Source: Bacillus sp. NTK074B (GTDB taxonomy: Bacteria; Bacillota; Bacilli; Bacillales; Bacillaceae_B). From it: a stretch of 64,000 nucleotides of DNA. The translations under genes and the position numbers were made by a program. The notes below the pieces were generated by a model that did no database searches, had not been told where the DNA came from, and saw nothing but the letters and a program-made list of their open reading frames with translations. This document shows positions 18,911 through 27,903 of the stretch, piece after piece. The stretch's first letter is position 1; each line of letters starts with the position of its first letter. Location: positions 558,001 to 622,000 of the forward strand of contig NZ_JAFKOH010000001.1 of assembly GCF_017303375.1 (NCBI RefSeq), in the 5' to 3' direction.

Positions 18911-19621
18911 TCATAAATACCCTTTTTCCTTTAAGCTGATAAACTTCTTCTCCCCTATTATAAGGTGATCGAGTATGTCAATACCAATGATTCGACCACA
19001 TTCCACTAATCTTTTTGTCACTTCTATGTCTTCCCTGCTCGGGGTGGGATCCCCTGATGGATGATTATGAATGCAAATGATGGAGGCAGCGGATCGGCGG
19101 AAGGCTTCTTTAAAGACTTCCCTCGGGTGTACGATGGAGGCATTGAGGCTTCCGATAAAGATGGTTTGCTTGTGGAGAACTTGATTCTTCGTATTGAGGT
19201 ATAAACAGACAAAATGCTCCTGGGCCAAAAATCTCATGTCATTCATGACATAATTGGCACCATCTTCAGGGGAACGGATCGAATATCTGTCATCAAAGGC
19301 GAGATTGCTGATGCGTCTGCCAAATTCAACGGCAGCCATGATCTGGACCGCCTTGGCAAGACCGATGCCTTTCGTTTTCGTAATCTCTTCCAGTGAGGCA
19401 TCCTTTAATAGATTCAATCCATCAAATTGATTTAGTAGCCGGTTGGATAGTTGAAGAACAGACTCGGACTTTGTTCCCGTCCGGAGTAAAATAGCGAGCA
19501 GCTCCTGATTGGACAAACTCGCGGCTCCACTTTGGATCATTCTTTCCCTGGGCCTCTCATCCTGCGGGAAATCCCGGATCATCAGCCGGTTTTCTTCCTG
19601 TTGGGGTACGGTTTTTACCAT
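18911..19621 (-). CDS. radC: RadC family protein (JAB/MPN domain)
   Basis: Widely conserved protein once tied to DNA repair; its true function is unsettled. The 236-residue protein has an N-terminal helix-hairpin-helix region (about 45-95, LLKDASLEEITKTKGIGLAKAVQIM) and a JAMM metal motif, HNHPSGDPTPSREDI (near residue 183). ATG at 19621 is preceded by GGAGGA. Located between maf and mreB as in B. subtilis. Confidence 0.94.
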   Translation of the reverse strand: MVKTVPQQEENRLMIRDFPQDERPRERMIQSGAASLSNQELLAILLRTGTKSESVLQLSNRLLNQFDGLNLLKDASLEEITKTKGIGLAKAVQIMAAVEFGRRISNLAFDDRYSIRSPEDGANYVMNDMRFLAQEHFVCLYLNTKNQVLHKQTIFIGSLNASIVHPREVFKEAFRRSAASIICIHNHPSGDPTPSREDIEVTKRLVECGRIIGIDILDHLIIGEKKFISLKEKGYL

Positions 19622-19650
19622 TGGTTCCTCCTTTTCTTACGAGAAAGGAG

Positions 19651-20223
19651 TCAGTCTGATTGAAGATAGCCCATGTCAAGCAGTGCACGGTTCACACGAG
19701 AGATCGGCAGGCCGACAACGGAGAAATAATCGCCTTTGATATGTTTGACGAATTTTGCCCCGATTCCCTGGATCCCGTACGAACCCGCTTTATCGAATGG
19801 TTCTTCAGATGCAATATAGTCTTCGATCTCTTTAGAGGTCAACTCCCAAAACGTAACATCCGTTTTTTCATAAAAGAGTTTCTTCACCTCACCGTGTACG
19901 ATTGCGACACCTGTGTAAACCTCATGGTCCGTTCCGGAAAGCATGCGAAGCATCTCTTTCGCTTCTTCTTTTGACTCAGGCTTCCCGAGGATCTTCCCAT
20001 CCTTTGTGACGACAGTGTCTGAACCGATGACATAATGAGTGGGATATTGCTTTGATACTTCCTTGGCTTTTTTCTGTGCAAGATACATCACGACTTCATG
20101 GGGGGATAAATCTGCTGAGAAACTTTCATTCACATGAGAGCTAATAACTGAAAAAGAGAGTTGAATTTGTTCGAGAAGTTCTTTTCGACGGGGAGATTGT
20201 GAAGCGAGTATGAGGTTGGACAA
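19651..20223 (-). CDS. maf: Maf family nucleotide pyrophosphatase
   Basis: House-cleaning pyrophosphatase acting on dTTP, UTP and modified bases; overexpression in B. subtilis blocks septation. The 190-residue protein starts LILASQSPRRKELL and carries VIGSDTVV, GKPESKEEAKEML and the motif EPFDKAGSYGIQG, all family signatures. It begins with TTG at 20223, with AAAGGA 10 bases upstream. It lies 29 bases before radC. Confidence 0.95.
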   Translation of the reverse strand: MSNLILASQSPRRKELLEQIQLSFSVISSHVNESFSADLSPHEVVMYLAQKKAKEVSKQYPTHYVIGSDTVVTKDGKILGKPESKEEAKEMLRMLSGTDHEVYTGVAIVHGEVKKLFYEKTDVTFWELTSKEIEDYIASEEPFDKAGSYGIQGIGAKFVKHIKGDYFSVVGLPISRVNRALLDMGYLQSD

Positions 20224-20294
20224 ACCATACCAATCCTTTCAGAGTGAAAATTGGGAGATACAAGAATATACTACCAAAACCCGCCACGGTAAAC

Positions 20295-20350
20295 AAGTAA
20301 AAAGAGAGCGTATTATGAACCTGAACAGTTCAGGTCCATAATACACTCTC
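20295..20350 (-). terminator. Terminator downstream of spoIIB
   Basis: A long imperfect stem (about 22 bp, 20304-20325 with 20329-20350, two mismatches) with a 3-base loop is followed on the minus strand by CTTTTTACTTG. Confidence 0.85.
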
Positions 20351-20390
20351 ACTATATTATTTCCTAGAAAATAGTCTAAATCGGTCGAAA

Positions 20391-21368
20391 TTATAATCCG
20401 CCATAAAGTTGAAGATAAGATAATAATTCCTCTTGAATTTTTTGTGCGTCTTCAGGTGACTTCATAGCAGCTGCCAGATTCCCGGCATCCACTAAGGATT
20501 TCTTCATTGAGACAATGGATTTCTGACCTACCTTGATGCCTTCCAATTCCTTAATGTCTGTTTGAATCGTTTTTAGCGTTTTATCATCAGGAGTTCCTCC
20601 GACCATCCCACTGCTGCTTGCCTGCGCGATTGTGCTAAAGAGGGCATTCCCTTTCTCAAGAAATGTTTTCTCTTCTTTAGAGGCGTTTATTCCCTTCGAT
20701 CCCAGAACAAAATCCTTGGCGTACACATCCACTCCGTCATCCTTCAATTTAGTACCAAGTGTTTTGGCCGTTTCCAGATCTCCCGACACCCCCAGCAATA
20801 AAAAGAATTGCCCATCTTTATCCACACTTGCACTAGGAAGTCCTTTTGACGTCAAACTATCTTTCATAGCATTCATGGATTCCTCTGTCGAAAACACCCC
20901 GCCCTGCAAAATGGAAGTGGAAAAATCCTTTAATTCGACAGCTGCAACAGACTGTTGACCGTCCGTTTTCCCTGCCGTGGTGTCTTCCTGAAACGTAGAA
21001 GCTGGTGCAGCAGGCCCATCTGTCGTCGTGATCACTTTGAGCGTCCCGAAACCAAGGACCGCTCCCACAACGATCGCCCCAATCAAGGACATGATCAGGT
21101 TTACAGAGTCCTTAAAAGGGTTAGTGAACGATTTTTTCTTTTTTTTACTTCCCGTCACGTAATTGATTTTTTTATATTCCTGTGGAGGCTCGGCTTCTTC
21201 ATCTGGAAGGATCCAATCAAATCCGTCATCCTTCGCCTCTTCACCCGCAGCCGTTTCCGACTCCCCCATTTTCCAATCGTACACAAGAAGATCTTCATCG
21301 AACTTCGTTTTTTCTCCATTGATTTTAATAGAAATCTTTTTGTCATTTTTTTCACGATTTCCCATCAT
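20391..21368 (-). CDS. spoIIB: SpoIIB, septal peptidoglycan and engulfment protein
   Basis: Sporulation protein acting with SpoIIDMP at the polar septum. The 325-residue protein has a charged cytoplasmic N-terminus containing YDWKMGE, a single membrane segment (about 98-120, LIMSLIGAIVVGAVLGFGT) and an extracytoplasmic SPOR-type region (GVFSTEESMNAMKDSLTSKGL, FFLLLGVSGDLETAKTLG). The length is near the B. subtilis protein. Two adjacent ATG codons (21368, 21365) follow GGAGGG; the first was taken. The position next to maf supports the call. Confidence 0.9.
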   Translation of the reverse strand: MMGNREKNDKKISIKINGEKTKFDEDLLVYDWKMGESETAAGEEAKDDGFDWILPDEEAEPPQEYKKINYVTGSKKKKKSFTNPFKDSVNLIMSLIGAIVVGAVLGFGTLKVITTTDGPAAPASTFQEDTTAGKTDGQQSVAAVELKDFSTSILQGGVFSTEESMNAMKDSLTSKGLPSASVDKDGQFFLLLGVSGDLETAKTLGTKLKDDGVDVYAKDFVLGSKGINASKEEKTFLEKGNALFSTIAQASSSGMVGGTPDDKTLKTIQTDIKELEGIKVGQKSIVSMKKSLVDAGNLAAAMKSPEDAQKIQEELLSYLQLYGGL

Positions 21369-21412
21369 CGCCACCCTCCTTCATCTATTTTTTTCCATGC
21401 TATCACATCCCA

Positions 21413-21446
21413 TAAAAAAAAGAACAAGACTTTTGTCGTCTTGTCC
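21413..21446 (-). terminator. Terminator at the end of the pilus operon
   Basis: GAACAAGAC pairs with GTCTTGTCC across a 7-base loop, followed on the minus strand by CTTTTTTTATGGG. It lies just past the last pilin gene and before spoIIB. Confidence 0.8.
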
Positions 21447-21468
21447 TAAGAGGTTTTCGTCAAATTTT

Positions 21469-21909
21469 TCAGTTTTTCTTCAGGGACCCGATTGATAGAG
21501 TAGAAAAAGGGATTTCTTCCTTTTCCCCATCCTCACTTGTACATAGATTATATTGGTCACCAAGGAGGCATATCGATTGCACACTCTCACCATCTGCCAG
21601 AACATAGGAGTCATCATTCGGTATCATGACGGCTTTGGAATGGGGATCGAGTATCGGTTCCATGAGCTTGGCTTCGACCAATTCTTTATAGGTTATCTTG
21701 TTGATTGGACGTTCATGAAGCATGGCATCTTTTGCATAATATTCAGCAGAGCTTTTCATTGTTAGTGCGTTTGCCACAAATGCCTGCTGTCTGGATTTTT
21801 CAATGATATTATTGATCGCCAACATGGCGATGACGGCGATGATTCCGAGTATGACGATCACCGCCAACAGTTCAACAAGTGTGTATCCTCTTTCACTTTC
21901 AGTCATCAT
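21469..21909 (-). CDS. Type IV pilin-like protein (last gene of pilus operon)
   Basis: A 146-residue prepilin with a short leader ending SERG, then the processed N-terminus YTLVELLAVIVILGIIA with Glu5. This is the hydrophobic helix that packs in the pilus core and is cut by the prepilin peptidase (comC in this operon). The globular part has two cysteines in ICLLGDQYNLC (about residues 113-123), likely a disulfide. ATG 21909 follows AAAGG. It lies 11 bases after pilO. Whether it is a minor pilin or an alternative major one cannot be told. Confidence 0.85.
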   Translation of the reverse strand: MMTESERGYTLVELLAVIVILGIIAVIAMLAINNIIEKSRQQAFVANALTMKSSAEYYAKDAMLHERPINKITYKELVEAKLMEPILDPHSKAVMIPNDDSYVLADGESVQSICLLGDQYNLCTSEDGEKEEIPFSTLSIGSLKKN

Positions 21910-21920
21910 TCATCAGACCT

Positions 21921-22700
21921 TTAATTGGTATCTTGTTCATCAGACTTTTGTTCAGGAAACTGCTGAAAAGGGTTCTTCTTCTTTGATGGGACCGGTGCAT
22001 CAAGCTTTGGCAGTTCCTTTTCAAGCTCTACTAAACCGGGCAAATAAAAAGCGGAAACGACGATTTTTAATTGAATATTTTCGACAGCTTCTTCGTATTG
22101 CTGTAATTCGGCAGGCCCGCTGAAGGCAATCTGCTCCACTTCTACAATACGATGCAACTCTTCCAGTTTCTTGATGAACTCTTCTATTTCAAAATAGCTC
22201 TTCGCTTCGACAGACATGGTGGCAGTCAATTTTTGCAGACCGGGAGGTAGCACCTGTGCAGGTGGAGGTACGACCTCAGGGTCGTCTGTCGATGGGGTTG
22301 CGTCCACTTCTGAAGCAGTCTCACTGTCAGTCGCTTCGGCTCCCCCTGTTACAGGCAGCGCCACCACCGCTCCTTCTGAAAATTCAATGCTTGTTATCAG
22401 AGTGTCGGAGACGATTTCGGCCTTTTCAAGGTCGATAAGGAGCTGCTGTGTCAAAGGTTTTACCGGAACCTTTTGTTGCAGGGAACTCGAGTTTTCAAAA
22501 GAGTCCTGTTTGATGGAAGCAATTTTGGAATCCAGTACTTCTATCAGCTTGGATTCTGCTTGGATTTCAGTTTGCAGATTTTCTTTTTGACTTTTGACCG
22601 GCAAATAGAAAAACCAGACGCACCCAAAGATCAGGCATAGCATGAATACAATGGATATGCTAATCATCAGCCATTCTTTCTTATCGAATTGAATGTTCAC
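21921..22700 (-). CDS. pilO: PilO-like type IV pilus assembly protein
   Basis: Inner-membrane alignment protein that pairs with PilN. The 259-residue protein has a short cytoplasmic tail, one membrane segment (about 11-31, MISISIVFMLCLIFGCVWFF), a coiled coil (about 37-65), an acidic/proline-rich linker (about 113-150) and a ferredoxin-like C-terminal domain (MSVEAKSYFEIEEFIKKLEEL). It starts with GTG at 22700, preceded by GGGGGAG, and overlaps pilN by 4 bases. The family was assigned by topology and order M-N-O, since PilO sequences diverge strongly. Confidence 0.82.
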   Translation of the reverse strand: MNIQFDKKEWLMISISIVFMLCLIFGCVWFFYLPVKSQKENLQTEIQAESKLIEVLDSKIASIKQDSFENSSSLQQKVPVKPLTQQLLIDLEKAEIVSDTLITSIEFSEGAVVALPVTGGAEATDSETASEVDATPSTDDPEVVPPPAQVLPPGLQKLTATMSVEAKSYFEIEEFIKKLEELHRIVEVEQIAFSGPAELQQYEEAVENIQLKIVVSAFYLPGLVELEKELPKLDAPVPSKKKNPFQQFPEQKSDEQDTN

Positions 22701-23320
22701 TCCGAATCTCCCCCTTGCTCATCGGAACTTTCTTCTGTTTCGATCTTTTTAATGGCTTCTCTATTCAGGATGACTTCATATTGGCCTATGTATCTTGGTA
22801 ATACAGATTCGGTATTGACTGCCAGATTTTCATCTTCAGTAACGGCTTCAGTGGCAATGGATGATAGTTTGGCATCCCCGATGTACTTCGATTCCTTCAG
22901 ATGTGTTAAATAATAGGCGGCTTCACTGCTTGTATCAAATTGAATGGAAACTTGTATACTTCCGTCCTCTGCGTACGTGAATTCTTTCATGAATCCCCGC
23001 TCAGGAAGCAGCTCCACAAGATGATCCAAGACTGGGACGGTATCGATGGGATAGTTTTCTGCCCAGCCCACGGCACTTTCCAGCTGCACCCAGGCATCCG
23101 AAGACTCAAAATCCGAGATGCTTTGTTCTTTTTCAGCTCTTACCTGCTTGGTTCCCTGTAACTCCGTCGTAAGGGCATCTACATCTTTACCGATATTGCC
23201 GGTGAGGATAAATAAAACGATTAGCCCAAGAATTCCAAGGAGTATCACTCCGGTAACCACATACAGCCACTGTCGGCTCCTTTTTTCGCTTTGAGGTAAT
23301 AAATTGATATCGACGAGCAC
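22697..23320 (-). CDS. pilN: PilN-like type IV pilus assembly protein
   Basis: Bitopic membrane protein whose N-terminus docks onto PilM. The 207-residue protein starts MLVDINLLPQSEKR; the INLLP motif is the known PilM-binding segment. A membrane helix (about 19-41), a coiled coil (about 45-75) and a ferredoxin-like domain (GSIQVSIQFDTSSEAAYYLTHL) follow. GTG start at 23320 with AGAGGTG upstream, sharing one base with the pilM stop. Confidence 0.87.
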   Translation of the reverse strand: MLVDINLLPQSEKRSRQWLYVVTGVILLGILGLIVLFILTGNIGKDVDALTTELQGTKQVRAEKEQSISDFESSDAWVQLESAVGWAENYPIDTVPVLDHLVELLPERGFMKEFTYAEDGSIQVSIQFDTSSEAAYYLTHLKESKYIGDAKLSSIATEAVTEDENLAVNTESVLPRYIGQYEVILNREAIKKIETEESSDEQGGDSE

Positions 23321-24282
23321 TATATCACCTCTTTTAATCCCAAACCAATGGCGAGGAGGAATTCACTCGATAATTCTTCATTGGAGTGGGCGTCACGCGC
23401 TACTGAGGGTACTTGGATGATGTCCATGTCAAACCGGTTTGACAATAAGGTATGGATGTCTCCTACCAGGGGATGGTCACCGGCAACGTACACCTTATTG
23501 ACTGTCGATTCATCATTGGTAAGAGTATAACGGTAAAAACTGATGACTTTGTCTATTTCTTTCATAACGTCATCGAAAGGAATCGGTTGGAAATCATTGT
23601 GGTCAGCTTTCTCTTCGAGTACCTCGCGACCCTCACCTAAACTGATCGGCCTGAAAAACACAGGCTGGTGATCATGGAAAATGGAAACCGTGACATTAGA
23701 TTGATTGAAGTAGAGAAGCATTTCATGGCTTCCTCGTTGAGTCATATCCAATGAATGGATGTAGCGGTAAAAGGCAAGTGGGCTAATATCAGCCACGACA
23801 GGCTTTAAATGGGCACTGATCAGCATCTGCCGATATTCCATGACAATATCTTCAGGTGCCGCCACAAGGATGATTTCTTTCTTCTCTCCCTTATTTCCGA
23901 CGACCACAACATCAAACACGGGATTCTCAAAAGGGAGATGGATACTCGTCCCAATTTCAAGGAACAAGTAACTCTTCACCTCATCGTCTTCTATATCAGA
24001 GGAAATACTCATCTTCCGGATGATCATCTGAGTGTTCGGAACGACGAACTGGACTTCCCTCTTTTTTAATCCCCAATCAAGGACGCACTCCTCCAGCAAG
24101 GCCTGAAACGCTTCTTTTTCGATGATTTTACCATCGGAGATCATCCCGTCTGCTATCCGTTTCTCTCCAAATTGGTGGATATGTAAAGGAGACACCGATT
24201 TCAATTCGACAAAACGAATCCATTGATCACTGATGACGATATTGATTTTATTTTTATTCTTATTGAAAAGACGTGATAACAT
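23320..24282 (-). CDS. pilM: PilM, actin-like type IV pilus assembly ATPase
   Basis: Cytoplasmic actin-fold protein linking PilN/PilO to the assembly motor. The 320-residue protein has the phosphate-loop region INIVISDQWIRFVELK near residue 13, EIGTSIHLPFENPVFDVVVVG, a second subdomain MLLYFNQSNVTVSIFHDHQPVFFRPISLGE, and VYVAGDHPLV near residue 270 equivalent to the adenosine site. ATG at 24282. The neighbours pilN and comC confirm the assignment. Confidence 0.88.
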   Translation of the reverse strand: MLSRLFNKNKNKINIVISDQWIRFVELKSVSPLHIHQFGEKRIADGMISDGKIIEKEAFQALLEECVLDWGLKKREVQFVVPNTQMIIRKMSISSDIEDDEVKSYLFLEIGTSIHLPFENPVFDVVVVGNKGEKKEIILVAAPEDIVMEYRQMLISAHLKPVVADISPLAFYRYIHSLDMTQRGSHEMLLYFNQSNVTVSIFHDHQPVFFRPISLGEGREVLEEKADHNDFQPIPFDDVMKEIDKVISFYRYTLTNDESTVNKVYVAGDHPLVGDIHTLLSNRFDMDIIQVPSVARDAHSNEELSSEFLLAIGLGLKEVI

Positions 24283-24297
24283 CGTGAATGACCCCTT

Positions 24298-25044
24298 TTA
24301 GCTGTATAAAGAAAAATACCAATACAGGATTGGCTGATGGAAGAAATATGCTGCGAGCGTGCCGAGTACAATATAAGGTCCAAATGCAATGGGTTGTCCT
24401 TTTTTGAAGATTCCAAGAAGCAGTCCTGTTATGCCGGCCACAGCTCCAAAGAGTGTGGCGAGGAAAAAGGAAAGCATCATCACCTTGACCCCCACAACGA
24501 AGCCGATGACAGCGAATAGTTTAATATCACCGCCGCCCATTCCTCCTTTGCTGATAATGGCAATCAGGAGAAGCAGACAAAAGCCTGTGAGTGCACCCGC
24601 TATGCTGTCCCACCAGGGGTTTAGCGGAATGAATATGCGTTCGATGATAAACAGTACTGAAAAAAACAACAGCACTTTATCGGGGATGACCATGTATTTC
24701 AAGTCACTGACCGTAATGATCATGAACATGGAAACAAGGGTGAGAGCGACAATCAGCTCAGGCTGTAAGCCGAACACGGTATAAGATAGTAAGAATAGTA
24801 GTCCCGTTGATAATTCCATTAACGGATAAAGAGGAGAAATGCGCCCTTTACACTGAGCGCATTTTCCTCCTTGAAAGATATAAGACACTACCGGGATCAG
24901 TTCCCTGGCCGTCAGCGTATGCTGGCAGTAAGGGCAGGCTGATCTTGGTTTGACGATTGATTTTTTGAGCGGTATCCTGAGGCCGACTACGTTGTAGAAG
25001 GAGCCTAGGAGGAGACCGTAGAGTAATATAAAAAAAATATTCAT
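24298..25044 (-). CDS. comC: Prepilin peptidase / N-methyltransferase (ComC/PilD)
   Basis: Membrane aspartyl protease that removes prepilin leaders and methylates the new N-terminus. The 248-residue protein has the zinc-binding pair C37-x2-C40 and C62-x2-C65 in the N-terminal methylase part, then catalytic aspartates D114 (VSDLKYMVIPD) and D173 (GMGGGDIKLFA). There are about seven membrane segments. In B. subtilis comC lies between folC and spoIIB; this gene keeps that neighbourhood but is now embedded in a pilus operon. AAGGA directly abuts the ATG, so expression probably relies on coupling with the pilin gene 7 bases upstream. Confidence 0.95.
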   Translation of the reverse strand: MNIFFILLYGLLLGSFYNVVGLRIPLKKSIVKPRSACPYCQHTLTARELIPVVSYIFQGGKCAQCKGRISPLYPLMELSTGLLFLLSYTVFGLQPELIVALTLVSMFMIITVSDLKYMVIPDKVLLFFSVLFIIERIFIPLNPWWDSIAGALTGFCLLLLIAIISKGGMGGGDIKLFAVIGFVVGVKVMMLSFFLATLFGAVAGITGLLLGIFKKGQPIAFGPYIVLGTLAAYFFHQPILYWYFSLYS

Positions 25045-25051
25045 TCCTTAA

Positions 25052-25528
25052 TTATAGTGTTACGTTTGCTCTTGTCGCAGTATCAGGATTCTTATTGTCT
25101 AAATAAGTTTTTGTAGTCGCTGTTCCAGGACCAATCAGAGTAACTTTATAGGTTAGATTACCGGTAGTTGCGTTTTTTGTAATTGTAACGATACTTGAAG
25201 TGCTATTATAGCCAGAATTATCTGATGGATTTTCAAAGTCCTCAAGATACCCATTAGAGATGAGAGTTGACATGCTAATAGTACCTGATTTTCCATCAGT
25301 AACAGTTGTATCAAAATTCACTTCGTTTGCTGTAACAGCCATTCTTGCCGCACTCACCATCTGCTGAGCATTCGCGATATGAGCATCCTTCTTCGAGTTA
25401 TTAATCAATCCTCCAATACTAGGAATCGCAATTGCAGCAATAATCCCTAAAATTACAACTACAGCCAGTAACTCAATAAGCGTCAATCCACGTTCATTTT
25501 TCAATCTTTGACCCATTTTCTTTAACAT
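25052..25528 (-). CDS. Type IV major pilin candidate
   Basis: A 158-residue prepilin: leader MLKKMGQRLKNERG, mature N-terminus LTLIELLAVVVILGIIAAI with Glu5 and Pro in AIPSIGGL, then a polar Thr/Asn/Ser-rich globular domain (about 55-158) with no cysteine. The ATG at 25528 has a strong AGGAGG. Arguments for the major pilin are the best ribosome site of the cluster, its own leader with a candidate -10 and a 5'-terminal hairpin, and the absence of extra domains. It lies between pilC and comC. Confidence 0.88.
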   Translation of the reverse strand: MLKKMGQRLKNERGLTLIELLAVVVILGIIAAIAIPSIGGLINNSKKDAHIANAQQMVSAARMAVTANEVNFDTTVTDGKSGTISMSTLISNGYLEDFENPSDNSGYNSTSSIVTITKNATTGNLTYKVTLIGPGTATTKTYLDNKNPDTATRANVTL

Positions 25529-25552
25529 GGTAATTCCTCCTGTTTATTTATC

Positions 25553-25586
25553 TATTACTAAAATATAGTAATCTAGTACTAGTATA
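25553..25586 (-). promoter_or_regulatory. Leader of the major pilin gene with -10 box and 5' hairpin
   Basis: On the minus strand TATACT (complement of 25581-25586) is followed by the palindrome CTAGTACTAG (25573-25582) and then a hairpin, ATTACTA with TAGTAAT (25553-25572). Transcription from this -10 would start near 25574, placing the hairpin at the 5' end of the mRNA, as in leaders that stabilise abundant transcripts. No good -35 is present, so promoter activity is uncertain. Confidence 0.42.
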
Positions 25587-25638
25587 CAACAATCGTCCGA
25601 CAATAAAATCAAATTTTTTGTAAAATAGTAATTGTTTT

Positions 25639-26850
25639 CTAATAGTTCTGAACACTATTGAAGATTTCGAACATGGGAACGAGAATCGACGTGACGATCG
25701 TACCGACGAGACCGGCCAGCATGACGATCATTAGTGGCTCGATCAATGATTTCAGACGATCTGTTGCACTTTCCACTTCCTTTTCATAGAAGTCCGCTAC
25801 CTTGGCAAGCATCGAGTCCAGGGACCCCGTCTCTTCCCCGATGGCAATCATCTGTGTCACGAGCGGAGGGAAAGCCCAATGCCGTTTCATCGGCTCTGTA
25901 AGGGAAGTCCCTTTTTCCAATGACCTTCTGGATTCGCCAATCACACGGGCAACCACTTCATTCTCCACGACTTTCTCTACGATGGCCAGTGCCTGCAATA
26001 TCGGGACCGAGCTTGAGAATAAAGAGCTTAACGTCCTCGTCATTCTGGCCAGAACCGCTTTCTGCAGCATCTTCCCGAAAATCGGTATCCGGAGGACGGC
26101 ATAATCCAAATAATACTTCGTTTTCTTATCCTTCCTTAAAACAGCAAGTATGATGGCAATGAAGACAAAGAACAAAATAACGACGTACCAGAACTTTTGC
26201 ATGAATTCACTTGATGCAATGACAAACTGTGTGATGGCGGGAAGTTCGCCGCCGAAATCGTTGAGCATATTAACAAATGTCGGAACGACGGCAGCGAGAA
26301 GGAAGATCACGACCCCGATTGCGATGACGCCGACGACCATTGGGTAAGCAAGGGCCGATATGATTTTCTGTTTTGTGATGTGCTGTTTTTCATAATGAGT
26401 CGCAAGACCCTCCAACGTCTCATCCAGACTTCCAGACGCTTCACCGGCCTTCAGCATATTGATCAGGAGGGGCTCGAACATTTTCTTATGTTTGGAGAAT
26501 GCTTCAGACAACGGATTTCCGTCCCTGAGCTCATCCTCGATTTCCTTCAATGCTTTACCAAGTGCCTTACTCTCGGTCTGTTCACCTAGAATATGAGTGG
26601 CATCCACCACCGTTACCCCGGCTTGGAGGAGTGTGGCAAACTGCCTTAGAAAGATAACAAGATGCTGGAGTTTCACCGGGTTTCCGATTGTGATATCTTT
26701 CGTCATGAGCGTTTCCGGCATCTCAAGGATGTCAATGACCCTGATTTCCTGTTTCTTCAATTGAAGGAGGGCATCCTTCTTGGTAGATGCCGTTATGACT
26801 CCCGATTTCTTCCCTTTTGTATCTCGACCTGTATACTTAAAACGTCCCAT
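25639..26850 (-). CDS. pilC: PilC, type IV pilus platform protein
   Basis: Polytopic membrane protein on which the PilB and PilT motors act. The 403-residue protein has an N-terminal FKYTGRDTKGKKSGVI motif and two T2SF domains (about 68-190 and 271-393) with the repeated signature FLRQFATLLQAGV / MTRTLSSLFSSSVPIL and GEASGSLDETLEGLA / GEETGSLDSMLAKVA. Membrane segments lie near 170-192, 222-240 and 377-397. The start abuts the pilT stop. Confidence 0.95.
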   Translation of the reverse strand: MGRFKYTGRDTKGKKSGVITASTKKDALLQLKKQEIRVIDILEMPETLMTKDITIGNPVKLQHLVIFLRQFATLLQAGVTVVDATHILGEQTESKALGKALKEIEDELRDGNPLSEAFSKHKKMFEPLLINMLKAGEASGSLDETLEGLATHYEKQHITKQKIISALAYPMVVGVIAIGVVIFLLAAVVPTFVNMLNDFGGELPAITQFVIASSEFMQKFWYVVILFFVFIAIILAVLRKDKKTKYYLDYAVLRIPIFGKMLQKAVLARMTRTLSSLFSSSVPILQALAIVEKVVENEVVARVIGESRRSLEKGTSLTEPMKRHWAFPPLVTQMIAIGEETGSLDSMLAKVADFYEKEVESATDRLKSLIEPLMIVMLAGLVGTIVTSILVPMFEIFNSVQNY

Positions 26851-27903
26851 CTATTGAGGAATCTCCTCTCTGCTGTAAGGAAACGCCATTTCCTTTGAAA
26901 TGAGGCCACTTTCATACAGCTTCATTACACTGTCGCTCATGATATGCATGCCTGACGTTTTGGACGTCTGCATGACATTCTGGATTTGATGTACCTTCTC
27001 AGAACGGATCAGATTGGCGATAGCCGCATTATTCATCAGGAGTTCTGTCGCTGCCCGTCTCCCTTTTTTGTCCACCGTTGCAAATAATCGTTGAGAAAGG
27101 ATCCCGACTAGCACCGATGCCAACTGGACGCGGATTTGCGATTGCTGTTCCGGTGGGAAGACGTCCACGATCCTCTCGATGGTGGCAGGTGCACTCGAGG
27201 TGTGGAGGGTGGCAAGTACCAGGTGTCCCGTTTCAGCTGCGGTGATGGCCGTGTGAATCGTCTCCAGATCCCGCATCTCCCCAACAAGAATAATATCCGG
27301 ATCCTGTCGCAAGGCACTTCTCAATCCTTTTGAAAATGATCTCGTATCAAATCCGACTTCCCTCTGATCGATGATGGATGCCCTGTGCTTATGGAGATAT
27401 TCAATGGGGTCTTCCAGTGTTATAATATGCTTCCTCATTTTAGAATTCATATAATCCACGATGGATGCGAGTGTCGTAGACTTCCCACTCCCCGTTGGCC
27501 CCGTCACCAGGAACAGTCCTTGTGGTTTCTCTGCGATCGTCTTTAAAGCATGGGGAAGAAATAATTCTTCCATCGTCGGAATGGATGTCGGTATGACACG
27601 GATTGCTAAAGAAACACAGGACCGCTGTTTAAAGGCATTCACCCTGAATCTTGATACACCTGGAATACCATAGGAGAAATCCAGTTCTCCGGTTTCTTCA
27701 AATATGGGATACATCATATCGGATATGATTGCCTTGGCCATCATGGCTGTATTTTCAGGTGATAAGTGTTCTTTACCAAACCTTTTCAGGTCCCCATGTA
27801 TGCGAAAGATGGGAGGAGATCCCACTGTAAGATGGATATCGGATGCTCCCAGCTCATAAGCAGACTTCAAAAGATAATCAACTTTTTCTTTCAATACCTT
27901 CAC
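26851..27903 (-). CDS. pilT: PilT, type IV pilus retraction ATPase
   Basis: Hexameric ATPase that depolymerises the pilus and drives twitching. The 350-residue protein has Walker A TGPTGSGKSTTLASIVDYM (near residue 135), the Asp box, Walker B with RQDPDIILVGEMRDLETI, the His box HLVLATLHTSSA, and the PilT-specific C-terminus. It lacks the long N-terminal domain and four-cysteine motif of PilB, which sets the two apart. GTG 27903 directly follows the pilB stop; a TTG three codons on, behind AGGTGAAGG, is an alternative start. PilT is absent from ComG competence systems. Confidence 0.95.
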   Translation of the reverse strand: MKVLKEKVDYLLKSAYELGASDIHLTVGSPPIFRIHGDLKRFGKEHLSPENTAMMAKAIISDMMYPIFEETGELDFSYGIPGVSRFRVNAFKQRSCVSLAIRVIPTSIPTMEELFLPHALKTIAEKPQGLFLVTGPTGSGKSTTLASIVDYMNSKMRKHIITLEDPIEYLHKHRASIIDQREVGFDTRSFSKGLRSALRQDPDIILVGEMRDLETIHTAITAAETGHLVLATLHTSSAPATIERIVDVFPPEQQSQIRVQLASVLVGILSQRLFATVDKKGRRAATELLMNNAAIANLIRSEKVHQIQNVMQTSKTSGMHIMSDSVMKLYESGLISKEMAFPYSREEIPQ

